Of a stretch of DNA of 64,000 nucleotides, positions 29,492 to 39,720 are shown piece by piece. Position numbers and translations under genes: made by a program. The stretch is from VAZQ01 sp963721005 (GTDB lineage: Bacteria; Pseudomonadota; Alphaproteobacteria; Rhizobiales; Xanthobacteraceae), in the NCBI GenBank assembly GCA_963721005.1, contig CAVRHR010000005.1:1302001-1366000 (forward strand). The letters run 5' to 3'. Below the pieces are notes generated by a model that was given only the letters and a program-made list of their open reading frames with translations, was not told the DNA's origin and ran no database searches. Position 1 is the stretch's first letter. Each line of letters begins with the position of its first letter.

Positions 29492-29529
29492 CTTAAGGTT
29501 TTGGGTCGAGTCTCGGGCAAAACCTTAAG
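29492..29529. promoter_or_regulatory. perfect 12-bp inverted repeat before the histidine kinase
   Basis: CTTAAGGTTTTG and CAAAACCTTAAG are separated by 14 bp. The right arm ends 17 bp before the ATG at 29547. It could be an operator or a hairpin in the leader that masks the ribosome site. Several TTAA tetramers nearby (29457, 29481, 29493) recall CtrA half-sites but none has the N7 spacing. Confidence 0.55.
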
Positions 29530-29546
29530 GCCGAATCCCTGCCGTC

Positions 29547-31142
<1,596 letters not shown>

Positions 31143-31179
31143 GCCGCGGTGCTCCTGTCACCTTCGTGACTCTCCTTCG

Positions 31180-31281
31180 GTCGTCCCTGCGAAGCAGGGA
31201 CCCATACGCCGTGCCCTATCGATCGGCTGGGGCGTACGGGTCCCGGCTCGGCGGCCGCTTCGCGGCCTGGGCCGGGACGAC
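31180..31281. repeat. intergenic element with GTCGTCCC / GGGACGAC ends
   Basis: This 102-bp element has 8-bp terminal inverted repeats and internal complementary segments (GTCCCTGC-GAA-GCAGGGAC; GGCGGCCGC-TTC-GCGGCC). It is of the type seen widely between genes in this bacterial group. Nothing coding. Confidence 0.6.
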
Positions 31282-31417
31282 ACCGCGCAGCTCTTCTGGG
31301 TCTCAATGTTGTTACGGCCCGGATCGCCTTCACCGCCAGCGCCACCATCTTGCCGCGTCGCGCCTTGCATGAAATCGTCGACCGGCTCCGATTCGCTCCG
31401 ATTTGAGGCTTGAGGCC

Positions 31418-32107
31418 GTGGCGCGACTTCTGTGGATCTTGCTCGCCGTCCTGGCCGGAGTGCTGGTCCTGGTGGCGCGGACCGACAAGCTCTTCGCCGG
31501 CCTGAGCCAGGTCGACCTGGCCTCGTTGGCGGTGAAGATCATCCTGGTGGTGGTGATCGGTTCGTTTGCGCTCACGCTGTTCCGCGAGCGCTTCGCGACG
31601 GCGCTGCAGTCGGCGTTGATCTGGGTGGTGATCGCGCTGTTGCTGGCGATCGGCTACACCTATCGCTTCGAGCTGCAGGACGTCTCCGACCGGGTATTGG
31701 CCGAGTTCGTCCCCGGCCACGCGGCGACCCGCGGCCGCACGGTGGAGATCGTGCGCAGCGGCGGCAGCTTCTCGATCGGGGCGCAGGTCAACGGCGCGCG
31801 CGTCCCGATGGCGCTCGACACCGGCGCAAGCTCGGTGGTGCTGACCCAGGAGGCCGCCAAGGCGGCCGGGCTGCCGCTCGAGATGCTGGCCTACACGGTC
31901 AATGTCGACACCGCCAACGGCCGCGCGCGCGCCGCGCCCGTCACCCTCGAGCAGCTCGCGGTCGGCGGCATCGTCGAGCGCTCGGTGCCGGCGCTGATCG
32001 CGCAGCCGGGACAGCTCCACACCAGCCTCCTCGGCATGAGCTTCCTCAACCGCCTGGAGAGCTGGGAGGTGCGCGGCGACCAGCTGTTGCTGCGCGCTTA
32101 TCCTTAA
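31418..32107 (+). CDS. membrane-anchored clan AA aspartic protease (TIGR02281 type)
   Basis: The 229-residue protein has three N-terminal membrane helices (about 3-80), then a retroviral-type aspartic protease domain. Its active site is ALDTGASSVVLTQEAAKAAG (near residue 140). The second conserved segment is LLGMSFLNRLESWEVRGDQL. A dimer would supply the two catalytic Asp residues, facing the periplasm. Substrate unknown. The start is GTG 31418, nine bases after GAGG; a TTG five codons upstream is possible. Confidence 0.8.
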   Translation: MARLLWILLAVLAGVLVLVARTDKLFAGLSQVDLASLAVKIILVVVIGSFALTLFRERFATALQSALIWVVIALLLAIGYTYRFELQDVSDRVLAEFVPGHAATRGRTVEIVRSGGSFSIGAQVNGARVPMALDTGASSVVLTQEAAKAAGLPLEMLAYTVNVDTANGRARAAPVTLEQLAVGGIVERSVPALIAQPGQLHTSLLGMSFLNRLESWEVRGDQLLLRAYP

Positions 32108-32133
32108 GGCTGCGCGGCCCTGCGGCTCGCCGT

Positions 32134-32967
32134 CTACCCCACCAGGCTGTAGACGAACCGCGCCGACACCAGCATCAGGAAAATTCCGAAACCGATCTCC
32201 AGGCTGCGGCTCGGCATGACATGGGCGAGCCGCGCCCCATAGGGGGCGATGAAGCTCGAGATCGGCGCCATCACGGCGACCCCGATGAACGACACGAAGC
32301 CGATCGAGAGCGGCGGCATCTCGGCCTGGTGTGGCAGCCCGGCCAGCATGTAGCCGAGCGCGCCCGCGATGGTGATCGGCACCCCCAGCCCCGCCGAGGT
32401 CGCGACCGCGCGATGGATCGGGGTGCCGTAGAGGGTGAGGATCATGTTGGAGAGCGAGCCGCCGCTGATCCCCATCAGGGATGACGCGAGCCCGACCAGG
32501 AATCCGTAGCCCGCCATGCCGGCGCGTCCGGGCAACTGCGCACCGAGCCGCCAACTATCGCCGCCGAACAGCAGCTTGGCCGAGATCGTGCTGGCGATCA
32601 CCACGAAGGCGAGCTTGAGGACCGTGCCGGGCGCGAACGCCGCAATGGCGGCGCCGAGCGCGACGCCGAGAACCGCCGGTATCGCCCAGACCCTCACCAC
32701 ATCCATCATCACGGCGCCCTTGGCCCGGTGCGCCAGGAAAGAGCGGACATTGGTCGGCACGATGATCACGATCGAGGTGCCGACGCAGAGCTGCATGCGC
32801 ACGTCCTCCGGCACCCCGAGCGCCCGGAACACCTCGAACAGAATCGGCACGATGATGCCACCGCCGCCGATGCCGAACAGGCCGGCCAGAATTCCGGTGA
32901 CGGCGCCGCCGCCGACGATCAGCAGCACGAGCCACAACAGCTCGTCGAGGGGAAGCCCGAGATCCAT
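32134..32967 (-). CDS. TSUP (TauE/SafE) family anion permease
   Basis: The 277-residue protein has eight or so helices in two repeats. The family glycine motifs are AGLFGIGGGGIIVPILFEV and, in the second half, GISGGSLSNMILTLYG. TSUP proteins move sulfite, organosulfonates or other anions. ATG 32967 (MDLGLPLDELLW) is the likely start. It converges with the protease gene. No sulfur-metabolism neighbour helps define the substrate. Confidence 0.82.
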   Translation of the reverse strand: MDLGLPLDELLWLVLLIVGGGAVTGILAGLFGIGGGGIIVPILFEVFRALGVPEDVRMQLCVGTSIVIIVPTNVRSFLAHRAKGAVMMDVVRVWAIPAVLGVALGAAIAAFAPGTVLKLAFVVIASTISAKLLFGGDSWRLGAQLPGRAGMAGYGFLVGLASSLMGISGGSLSNMILTLYGTPIHRAVATSAGLGVPITIAGALGYMLAGLPHQAEMPPLSIGFVSFIGVAVMAPISSFIAPYGARLAHVMPSRSLEIGFGIFLMLVSARFVYSLVG

Positions 32968-33005
32968 TGTTTGCTCCGCGGGGCCGCCCTTCAGGAAAAA
33001 CGCCA

Positions 33006-33194
33006 GACCCTGATCCAATTCAATTGAATCGGATCAGGGTCTTTCGATTGAGCATGATATTTTCCGAAAAATCGGTATCCACTCTTCGGGATCATGCATC
33101 TAGAGCGGTTTTACACAGACTGGAGAAAGAAACCGCTCTAGCATTTTTGCGTTTGTCGCGTTTTCGGACAGAAAACCGGATTCCACTTTTATGC
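33006..33194. repeat. three-hairpin rhizobial-type repeat, copy 3
   Basis: Hairpin one (33006-33041) has 11-bp arms GACCCTGATCC / GGATCAGGGTC around the palindrome ATTCAATTGAAT. Hairpin two (33052-33097) pairs GCATGAT...CCGAA with TTCGGGATCATGC, as in copies 1 and 2. Hairpin three (33100-33141) pairs CTAGAGCGGTTT with AAACCGCTCTAG. The remainder reaches the dusA stop, which reads TGA|GCATAAAAG on the minus strand. Confidence 0.82.
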
Positions 33195-34199
33195 TCAAGC
33201 CGCAACTGTCGCCGGCTCGGGGATGCGATCCGCGAGCAGCGCCAGCGCGGCGACGAGAACATCGGCGCCGGCACCCGGCTTGACGGCTTCGGTCGACAAG
33301 TGGCGGCGGAAGGCCCGGGCGCCCGGCACGCCGCGGAACAGTCCCAGCATGTGGCGGGTGATGGCGGATAATTTGGTGCCGCGCGCGAGCTCGCGCTCGA
33401 TATAGGGGATGAACGCCTGCGCCACATCCTTGGGGGCACGAAGCGGCGCGGGCGCACCGAACAACAGCGGGTCGACCTCCAACAGCCGCCACGGCTCCTG
33501 GTAGGCGGCGCGCCCCATCATCACGCCATCGACCAGCCGTAGGTGCGGAGCCGCTGCTTCGAGGCTCGCGAGGCCGCCGTTGAGCACCACCGGTAGCGCC
33601 GGATGGGCGGCCTTGAGCCGGTGGACGCGGCCGTAGTCGAGCGGCGGCACGTCGCGGTTCTGACGCGGCGAGAGGCCCTTGAGCCAGGCCTTGCGGGCAT
33701 GCACCACCAACCCGTCGACGCCCGCGCGCTCGACCGCGCAGGCGAAGGTTTCGAGCGCCTCCTCCGGATCCTGCTGGTCGATGCCGATGCGGCATTTGAC
33801 CGTAACCGGGATTGCCACCTGCGCCTTCATGGCGGCCACGCAGTCGCCCACCAGGGCCGGCTCCGCCATCAGGCAGGCGCCGAAGCGGCCCTCCTGCACC
33901 CGGTCCGACGGACAGCCGACATTGAGATTGACCTCGTCATAGCCCAGCTCCTGCGCGATGCGGGCGCATTGCGCCAGCGCGCCCGGGTCGGAGCCGCCGA
34001 GCTGCAGCGCCAGCGGATGCTCGAACGGATCGAAGCCGATGAGCTCGGCGCGATTGCCATGCAGCACCGCCCCGGTGGTGACCATCTCGGTATACAGCAA
34101 CGCCCGGCGCGTCATCAGGCGATGGAAGAACCGGCAATGCCGGTCGGTCCATTCCATCATCGGGGCGATAGAGAAGCGATAGGGTTGATGCGGCTTCAC
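33195..34199 (-). CDS. dusA: tRNA-dihydrouridine synthase A
   Basis: The 334-residue flavoenzyme reduces uridines in the tRNA D-loop. The N-terminus FSIAPMMEWTDRHCRFFHRL and QLGGSDPGALAQCARIA are DusA-type. NLNVGCPSDRVQEGRFGACL contains the active-site Cys. VKCRIGIDQQDPEE and LNGGLASLEAA bind FMN. The C-terminus ends at a repeat that overlaps the stop codon. Confidence 0.92.
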   Translation of the reverse strand: MKPHQPYRFSIAPMMEWTDRHCRFFHRLMTRRALLYTEMVTTGAVLHGNRAELIGFDPFEHPLALQLGGSDPGALAQCARIAQELGYDEVNLNVGCPSDRVQEGRFGACLMAEPALVGDCVAAMKAQVAIPVTVKCRIGIDQQDPEEALETFACAVERAGVDGLVVHARKAWLKGLSPRQNRDVPPLDYGRVHRLKAAHPALPVVLNGGLASLEAAAPHLRLVDGVMMGRAAYQEPWRLLEVDPLLFGAPAPLRAPKDVAQAFIPYIERELARGTKLSAITRHMLGLFRGVPGARAFRRHLSTEAVKPGAGADVLVAALALLADRIPEPATVAA

Positions 34200-34414
34200 T
34201 TTGTTGCCTGCTCGCGTCAGGTCGGAACTGTGAGCAGGTTTCTACGCCTTGACGCAATGATTTTCGCCCCCGTTCCACCCCTTAATTCCTACGGAGCACA
34301 CACGCAGCCCTACGGCGCGGGCGCAAGCCGCCGGAACTCAGGCAGACGCCATATCTGGCCGTTGATTTCATTATGAAATTCGAATTCGTTCTGGCCAAAA
34401 TGGAGGTATGTAAT

Positions 34415-34667
34415 TACCAGTTGTCGACCGCACGGCACATGGGCGCGAGCCGGACGACTGGAAGCCCATGAATACCGTCGGCCGAGGGGTGGGGAAATTC
34501 GGATTCGCGACACCATGGGAGCATTCAGAGTGCTGTATGTGGCGAAATTCGATCACGCCATCTACGTACTGCACTGTTTCCAGAAGAAGACGCAGAAAAC
34601 GAGCAAAGCAGATCTACGCTTGGCCGCGCTGCGTTACCGGGATTTGTTGAAGGAGCTACGTCGATGA
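34415..34667 (+). pseudogene. frameshifted HigB/Gp49-type toxin remnant
   Basis: Three pieces in different frames rebuild one toxin. They are YQLSTARH (34415-34438), then after 2 extra bases GREPDDWKPMNTVGRGV (34441-34491), then after a 1-base loss EIRIRDTMGAFRVLYVAKFD and AIYVLHCFQKKTQKTSKADL to the stop. The FRVLYVAKF..AIYVLHCFQKKTQ core is diagnostic of this toxin family. Its stop overlaps the antitoxin start (ATGA). The N-terminal third is not recognisable. The toxin is dead. Confidence 0.75.
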
Positions 34668-34945
34668 GCAAGAAGCGCTTCGTCAATGTGTAGGACGCCA
34701 TTGAGGATACGCCCGCGCAAGCTGAAAACATGAAGCTTCGTTCAGCGTTGATAATGGCCTTGAAGGATCATATCGGTCGGACACGGCTAAGCCAGTTGGA
34801 GGCGGCTAAGCTGCTTGGTGTGACGCAGCCGCGTATCTCTGATCTCATGCGCGGAAAAATCGAGCTATTTGGTCTCGATACCTTGGTCGATATGATCGGA
34901 GCTGCCGGTTTACACGTTGATATGCGGATCTCAAACGCAGCCTGA
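34664..34945 (+). pseudogene. HigA/XRE antitoxin with an in-frame amber codon
   Basis: The reading frame starts MSKKRFVNV, hits TAG at 34691-34693, then continues in frame DAIEDTPAQAENMKLRSALI and an HTH region (AAKLLGVTQPRISDLMRGKI) to a normal C-terminus. Homologous antitoxins typically have a residue such as Trp at the stop position, so one TGG-to-TAG change would explain it (recalled, not aligned). An ATG at 34730 could still give a 71-residue HTH protein, but it lacks a clear ribosome site. Confidence 0.72.
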
Positions 34946-35542
34946 TCATAAGTTGAACCATCCGGGCTCTGTTTTCTGATCTCGCCTGCGCACACGATCG
35001 GCCTCGGCCAGGTCAATGCTTCTGAGATCGCTCCCTCGTCGAGGTGGGATGGTTCTGCCGTGAATTGCGACACGGTCCGCACTGAGAACTCCCGCCGCTT
35101 CGGCGCGAGCGCTTATTAGCAACGCGCTGGCTGCAACGGCACTGAGCCTCACCAATCATCAGCGACGCTTAATTTTTGCATCATTGCAATTTACCCAGAT
35201 TGATCTAAAGTTTGCATGCTGGCGTGCTTGGATTTCTAAACGCCCGCGTTTATGTCCGGTGTCAGCTATTCGCGCACAACGTCGTTCTGTCGACAGTGAG
35301 AGGATAGTTATGGCAGCCGACGCGTTCTGGGGCATCGACGTAAGGCGAGCGCTCGCCAAACTTTGCAATCAGCGGCCGTCGCTTTTCACTCTTGCCGATT
35401 TCAATTTGGCAATGCAGGCGTAAACCCGCGGCGGCGCGCGCAAAATGTCGAGTTCGGATTGCTGGAAAAAGGTGACCTCACTTGTCGGACCTGCAGGGTG
35501 ACAGAGACCGTTGGAACCGGAATGCAAACGAGGAGCGACACC
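34946..35542. other. gene-poor stretch, no supported gene
   Basis: About 600 bp of lower-GC sequence follow the dead antitoxin. A minus-strand GTG frame (35152 to 34946) starts like a signal peptide (VRLSAVAASALLISARAEA) and includes VAIHGRTI, faintly like secreted thermonucleases. It then loses similarity. A short plus-strand frame at 35184-35423 has no recognisable features. I regard both as debris. Confidence 0.35.
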
Positions 35543-36067
35543 ATGTCTATTCCTTGTAAATTCGAACGCAGCCTCCTCAGCCACGAGGAGCATGAAACGG
35601 TTCTGCGCACACACCATCCCGCAATCTACGATGCTGGCCTCGATGATCTGAAATCGCTCCTCCTACGTTTGCGCAATCTGCGCGACAAGGAGCGAACGCT
35701 CTCACGTGAGAAAAGACGAGAGGCGCGGGGCAAGGGGGCGCCTCGAGGCGCAAGCTTCCCCGGGATCGCCGAGCTTCCCCTTGAGCGGAAGCAGGTGTTG
35801 ATCGCGGCACTCAAACGCGTGAGCAAAGAAATCCGCCGGCGAGAGAAGATCAACGCGCGCGCCGCTCATGTCGAAGCTGCGCATCGCGCGCTGGCCATGC
35901 GACGTGCGGCGCAGTTTCCGCCGCATCCGGCGGCTGGCGACAACTCTCGAGAGGGAATGCGACCAATTCCCAGTATCCGACGCCGCACAAAGATCGCGCG
36001 GGCCAAGATCGGCAAAATCTCGAAAGCAACGAAGGTCGCACAAGCTGCGCACGACTCGAGGAATTAG
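35543..36067 (+). CDS. small highly basic protein, unknown function
   Basis: The 174-residue product is rich in Arg/Lys and Ala. An acidic-leading N-terminus (SHEEHETVLRTHHPAIYDAG) is followed by helical heptad-like sequence (LDDLKSLLLRLRNLRDKERT, LSREKRREARGK). A second helix (ERKQVLIAALKRVSKEIRRR) precedes a basic disordered tail (RRRTKIARAKIGKISKATKV). AGGAG is seven bases upstream of ATG 35543. No signal or membrane segment. It may bind nucleic acid; no family is recognised with confidence. Confidence 0.6.
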   Translation: MSIPCKFERSLLSHEEHETVLRTHHPAIYDAGLDDLKSLLLRLRNLRDKERTLSREKRREARGKGAPRGASFPGIAELPLERKQVLIAALKRVSKEIRRREKINARAAHVEAAHRALAMRRAAQFPPHPAAGDNSREGMRPIPSIRRRTKIARAKIGKISKATKVAQAAHDSRN

Positions 36068-36149
36068 CCTGTGCCGCTCAATTCGACACCGGTTAGCTCC
36101 TCATGCCGGCAGTGCAGCTATCCGGAGCCTCGTGATGTCAGTCACTTCG

Positions 36150-36486
36150 ATTTTACAACTCCAGAAAAGCCGCCGATCTCGACCGATCGTTCGCGTTGGT
36201 CGCTCCCGATGCCTCGTCTCTCAACGTCTACGGCCATGACCATCATTTCTCCGATCTCGCCGGTCAGGCCCGGTATGTGAACCCCGGCTCGCTGGGATGC
36301 GCCCCCAAGCCAGTCGCACGTTATACCTTGGTCGAGTATGGGCGGGGCGATTGCAGCCTGGTTCATCGCGCCATGCGCTACGACGACACGAAGTTGCTGC
36401 AAGCATTCGAGCAGAGGAACGTACCGGAGCGCGCTTTCATCTACCGCGCGTTTTTCGGCGGGCGCTTTCCAGGGGACCGGGACTAG
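36150..36486 (+). pseudogene. C-terminal fragment of a calcineurin-like phosphoesterase
   Basis: The frame reads RKAADLDRSFALVAPDASSL, then NVYGHDHHFSDLAGQARYVN and PGSLGC, the YfcE/MPE-type second half with the metal-binding GHDHH motif. It ends near residue 96 after VALINE-free sequence RAFIYRAFFGGRFPGDRD. The N-terminal DxH, GD and GNHE metal motifs are missing, and there is no ribosome site at the first usable codon. A non-functional remnant is most likely. Confidence 0.6.
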
Positions 36487-36686
36487 ATTCCGGTGAAGGA
36501 GAGCTGCCTTAAAGCTCCAACTCCTCGATGCGCTCAACGGCGCCGACAACGGCAGTCTTGCCCGGTTCAGCAGCTCGCGAGCGATCACGGGAACGCAATG
36601 TGCAAATTTCTGTACAACGGCGTGCACTCGCCCTGAAGTTGTGATAGTGATACGTTTCTAACTCACCGTCCCTCAAGAATCCCGCC

Positions 36687-38396
36687 ATGCCGAATCCTCG
36701 CCTCCTTCCGATCCTTCTCGTCGCGCTCGTCTCGGCCATGGATTGCGCGGCAGCCGCCACGGACCCACCCAAGGCCACACCGGCTGCGGCCGGCGTCAGC
36801 GCGCCAATTCAATTTTATCTTGCCCGGGGCGACGACGACGCGTGCGGGCCGGACTGCAAGGACTGGATTGCGGCAGAGGGGACATTCGACGCCGGCGCCG
36901 CTCAGCGCCTCCGCCAATTGCTGGCGAAACTGGGGCGCCCGCGGCCACCGATCTATTTTCATTCGCCGGGAGGCCTGGTGGTCGGCGCGCTCGAGCTCGG
37001 TCGGCTGATCCGCAGTCAAAAGCTGCAAGTCAGCGTTGCGCACACCATTGCGACCGGCTGCAAAGCCGACAATCCTCCCGAAAAATCTTGCGAAGCGCAA
37101 AAACGCTCCGGACAGGCGCTCGCGGCAAAATTGGACCCGACCATCGCCATGTGCAATTCGGCGTGCGTCTATGCAATGGCAGGGGGCCCTATCCGCCTGG
37201 TCCCGCCCTGGGTGAAGCTCGGTATTCACGACGTCGGGCTAGATCCAGCCAAGTCGCTGCCCCGCGGGGCCACTGCCGGCCGGGCAAAGGCGACGGCCCA
37301 CGAGCACATTCAGGAATTTTTGCACGAGATGGGTTTCGACGACGCGCTGTTCAAGGCGGCCGCCGCCGTTCCGTTCGAGTCGCACCGGTTCCTTGAACGC
37401 GACGAGCTCGTGCGGTTCGGCATCGACCGCAGAGAGTTCGGCGACACCGGGTGGCAATTCATCGACAAGCCGGCAGCCGGGGTGATCAATCGATTCTTTG
37501 CACGCACCGATAGCGACAGCGTTCGGTATTTTGACGGCTTCGTGATACTGGGCTGCGGAGCCGGGCAAACCATGCGTCTGGCGCTCGCACGGGGACGCGG
37601 TGTCTCCGAAATTCCGGGCACCGGGTCGCGCCCCATCAGCATCAGCCTGAACGGCCAGCGTATGGAGCTGCGCGAGCGGACGTCGACACCGGAGCTCGAC
37701 CTGCGCTGGGCATCGCTACCGGCGAGCACGCTCGATGGCCTCGCCGGCAATGCGACGGTCGGCCTGTCGGGCAACGATCTCGTCCGAAACGACGATTCGG
37801 CAGGCGGCATGGCATTGGACATGCATGGATTTGCGGCGGAGTACGCCAAGCTGCGGAAGGGTTGCGATCAACCGATCCAGGCCCCGGCGCCCATGGCGTC
37901 GCCGACGAATCCGACACCCTATATCGCCGCCAACTCACTGGGGGTGCTGTCTGGCCCCGCAGTTCAAGGATGGCCGAAAAATTCCGCGCCGCCTGCGCCG
38001 GAGCCGCCAAGGGATCAATCTGTAGCAACCGCAGCCGCCGCGCCTCCCCAGGCCGAACCCACGCAAGGGGATTGCGATCGACAACTCGCCGATGCGCCCA
38101 AGCGCTCGACCGGGCGAGTGACAGCCTTGCTGTCGGGCGAGGAAGCATCGGCAAGGACGGAAAGGATCGAGGCCCAACTGGGAGTCAAGATCAGTCCCGA
38201 TTACGTCTCGTTGGAGCGGGCACGTGTCGAGCGGACGCTGCCCGACGGCAAACGGTCGACGGTGGTCGCAATTCCGGAACACCTGACCCTGAAAATTGGC
38301 GACCTGGTGGAGATCAAGAGCCGCCACAAAGATCCGAGCCTGCCTTGCCATTTCATCCCGTGGATAATCAATCGTCTCATCGACCACGTCGAGTAG
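36687..38396 (+). CDS. secreted ClpP-fold protein (COG3904-like)
   Basis: The 569-residue protein has a signal peptide (about 1-23). A ClpP/crotonase-like domain covers about 40-260: IYFHSPGGLVVGALELGRLI matches the oxyanion Gly-Gly region, and MCNSACVYAMAGGPIRLV matches the catalytic-Ser region. VKLGIHDVG may supply the His. A beta-rich middle region (270-390) and a Pro/Ala linker (395-450) follow. The C-terminal segment (about 455-569) includes LLSGEEASARTERIEAQLGV. It is likely a periplasmic predicted protease of unknown substrate. A small membrane protein gene follows. Confidence 0.65.
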   Translation: MPNPRLLPILLVALVSAMDCAAAATDPPKATPAAAGVSAPIQFYLARGDDDACGPDCKDWIAAEGTFDAGAAQRLRQLLAKLGRPRPPIYFHSPGGLVVGALELGRLIRSQKLQVSVAHTIATGCKADNPPEKSCEAQKRSGQALAAKLDPTIAMCNSACVYAMAGGPIRLVPPWVKLGIHDVGLDPAKSLPRGATAGRAKATAHEHIQEFLHEMGFDDALFKAAAAVPFESHRFLERDELVRFGIDRREFGDTGWQFIDKPAAGVINRFFARTDSDSVRYFDGFVILGCGAGQTMRLALARGRGVSEIPGTGSRPISISLNGQRMELRERTSTPELDLRWASLPASTLDGLAGNATVGLSGNDLVRNDDSAGGMALDMHGFAAEYAKLRKGCDQPIQAPAPMASPTNPTPYIAANSLGVLSGPAVQGWPKNSAPPAPEPPRDQSVATAAAAPPQAEPTQGDCDRQLADAPKRSTGRVTALLSGEEASARTERIEAQLGVKISPDYVSLERARVERTLPDGKRSTVVAIPEHLTLKIGDLVEIKSRHKDPSLPCHFIPWIINRLIDHVE

Positions 38397-38519
38397 CTGG
38401 AGCGTGGATAGCGATCCTGCCGTCTTCTGCCCTCCCCGCCGCGCTCATCTGCGCGGCATTGCAGCCGGCCGGAACAGAGCCGCTCGGGAACCCGGGCGGT
38501 CCCATTTGAAGGACCGCCC

Positions 38520-38669
38520 ATGCGATCGTCTATCTGGGTCGGAATACTCATCGGCTCGACGATCGGGGGCATGATCCCATTGCTCTGGGGAGACGACACG
38601 CTCTCATATTCGTCGAGTGGCGCCGGTGCTTTTGCGGGGCTGTGGGCGGGATTCAAGATGTCCGCCTGA
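38520..38669 (+). CDS. 49-residue glycine-rich membrane protein
   Basis: The gene starts ATG at 38520, seven bases after GAAGGA. It encodes MRSSIWVGILIGSTIGGMIP, a short polar stretch (WGDDTLSYSSSG) and a second glycine-rich helix (GAFAGLWAGFKMSA). Two membrane helices form a hairpin. Similar small proteins occur in Bradyrhizobium-group genomes as I recall. It lies downstream of the secreted ClpP-fold gene on the same strand. Function unknown. Confidence 0.55.
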   Translation: MRSSIWVGILIGSTIGGMIPLLWGDDTLSYSSSGAGAFAGLWAGFKMSA

Positions 38670-38799
38670 GACCGATCGGGGGTTCCGCTTCATAATGAGC
38701 GACCCTGAGTCTGGTTCCGGCGTCGGCAGCGCTATATTGAGGAATGCCGTCGTGACGCCACGCTGCTCTGGCGCCGGAGGACAGCGAACGATGCAACGG

Positions 38800-39720
38800 T
38801 CATCGCAACCGCCGACGCCCGGCCTCGTGCCACAGCAGAAACAGCCCGCATCCCACCACGATGCCGGAACCCAGCAGCAGCGCGAGCGTCGGCACATCTC
38901 CCCAGACCAGGTAACCGATCACCAAAGCCCATACCAGCATGAGATAGTAGAACGGCGAAACCGCGGTTGCAGGCGCGAGCAGCAGCGCCCTGGTCCAGAA
39001 ATATTGTCCGGCGGCGTTCGCCACGCCGCTGAGAATAAGCAATGCGGCATCCACCGGGGCCGGCCAGCGAAATCCAAACAGCAGCAGCAACGAGTGCAGG
39101 ACCGCCATCGTCACCATTTGCCACATCAGCAGCGTTGGGGTCAATTCGGTCGCCGTCATGCCGCGGACCGCGACGGTGACGCTGCCGTACATGATGGCGT
39201 TGCCGAGCGCGAACAAGGCCCCGACTTGAAGCGAGTCGGCACCCGGATGCGTGACGATGAGCACGCCGACAAACCCGACCAGCAAAGCCGTCCAACGGGC
39301 CGGGCCGGCCCGCTCCTTGAGCCACAGCACCGACAGCAGCGCCGACCATAACGGAGCCGAGAAATTGATGGCGATGGCGCCGGCGAGCGGCATCATGCTG
39401 ACGGCGAGAACCGTGAAGGTCTGCGAGATCGATTGCGAGAGGCCTCGAACGAGGTGGTCGCGCGGCCGCTTGGTCGCGAACACGGAGAGCCCGGCAAACG
39501 GCAGCACGAAGGCGGCGCAGACGACGAGCGAGGAGAACGAGCGGAAGAACATCACCTCGCCCACCGGATACACCGCAGCCATCAATTTCGCCAACGCGGC
39601 CGTTCCGGCAAACAACACCGTGGCGGCGACCATAAAAGCAATGCCGAGCAGGACGTTGTCGACCCGCTGGTCCGGGACGCCAGCCGGGCGGGACGGCGAT
39701 ATCGTGTCCCCCTCACCCAT
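38800..39720 (-). CDS. EamA/DMT-family transporter
   Basis: The 306-residue protein has ten predicted helices with EamA features. These are FFRSFSSLVVCAAFVLPFAG, INFSAPLWSALLSVLWLKER at the end of repeat one, and SPFYYLMLVWALVIGYLVWG in repeat two. ATG 39720 overlaps the pxpC stop by one base (TGATG), so it is cotranslated with pxpC. It might move a metabolite related to the pxp genes; that is inference from position only. Confidence 0.8.
   Translation of the reverse strand: MGEGDTISPSRPAGVPDQRVDNVLLGIAFMVAATVLFAGTAALAKLMAAVYPVGEVMFFRSFSSLVVCAAFVLPFAGLSVFATKRPRDHLVRGLSQSISQTFTVLAVSMMPLAGAIAINFSAPLWSALLSVLWLKERAGPARWTALLVGFVGVLIVTHPGADSLQVGALFALGNAIMYGSVTVAVRGMTATELTPTLLMWQMVTMAVLHSLLLLFGFRWPAPVDAALLILSGVANAAGQYFWTRALLLAPATAVSPFYYLMLVWALVIGYLVWGDVPTLALLLGSGIVVGCGLFLLWHEAGRRRLR

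Noticed and set aside
29457..29496. CtrA site upstream of the histidine kinase.
   Set aside because: TTAA tetramers are present, but the pairs have N8 or mismatched spacing, so the consensus is not met.
34946..35152. Secreted thermonuclease-like gene on the minus strand.
   Set aside because: A signal-like start and VAIHGRTI are suggestive, but the catalytic region is absent and the start is GTG without a clear ribosome site.
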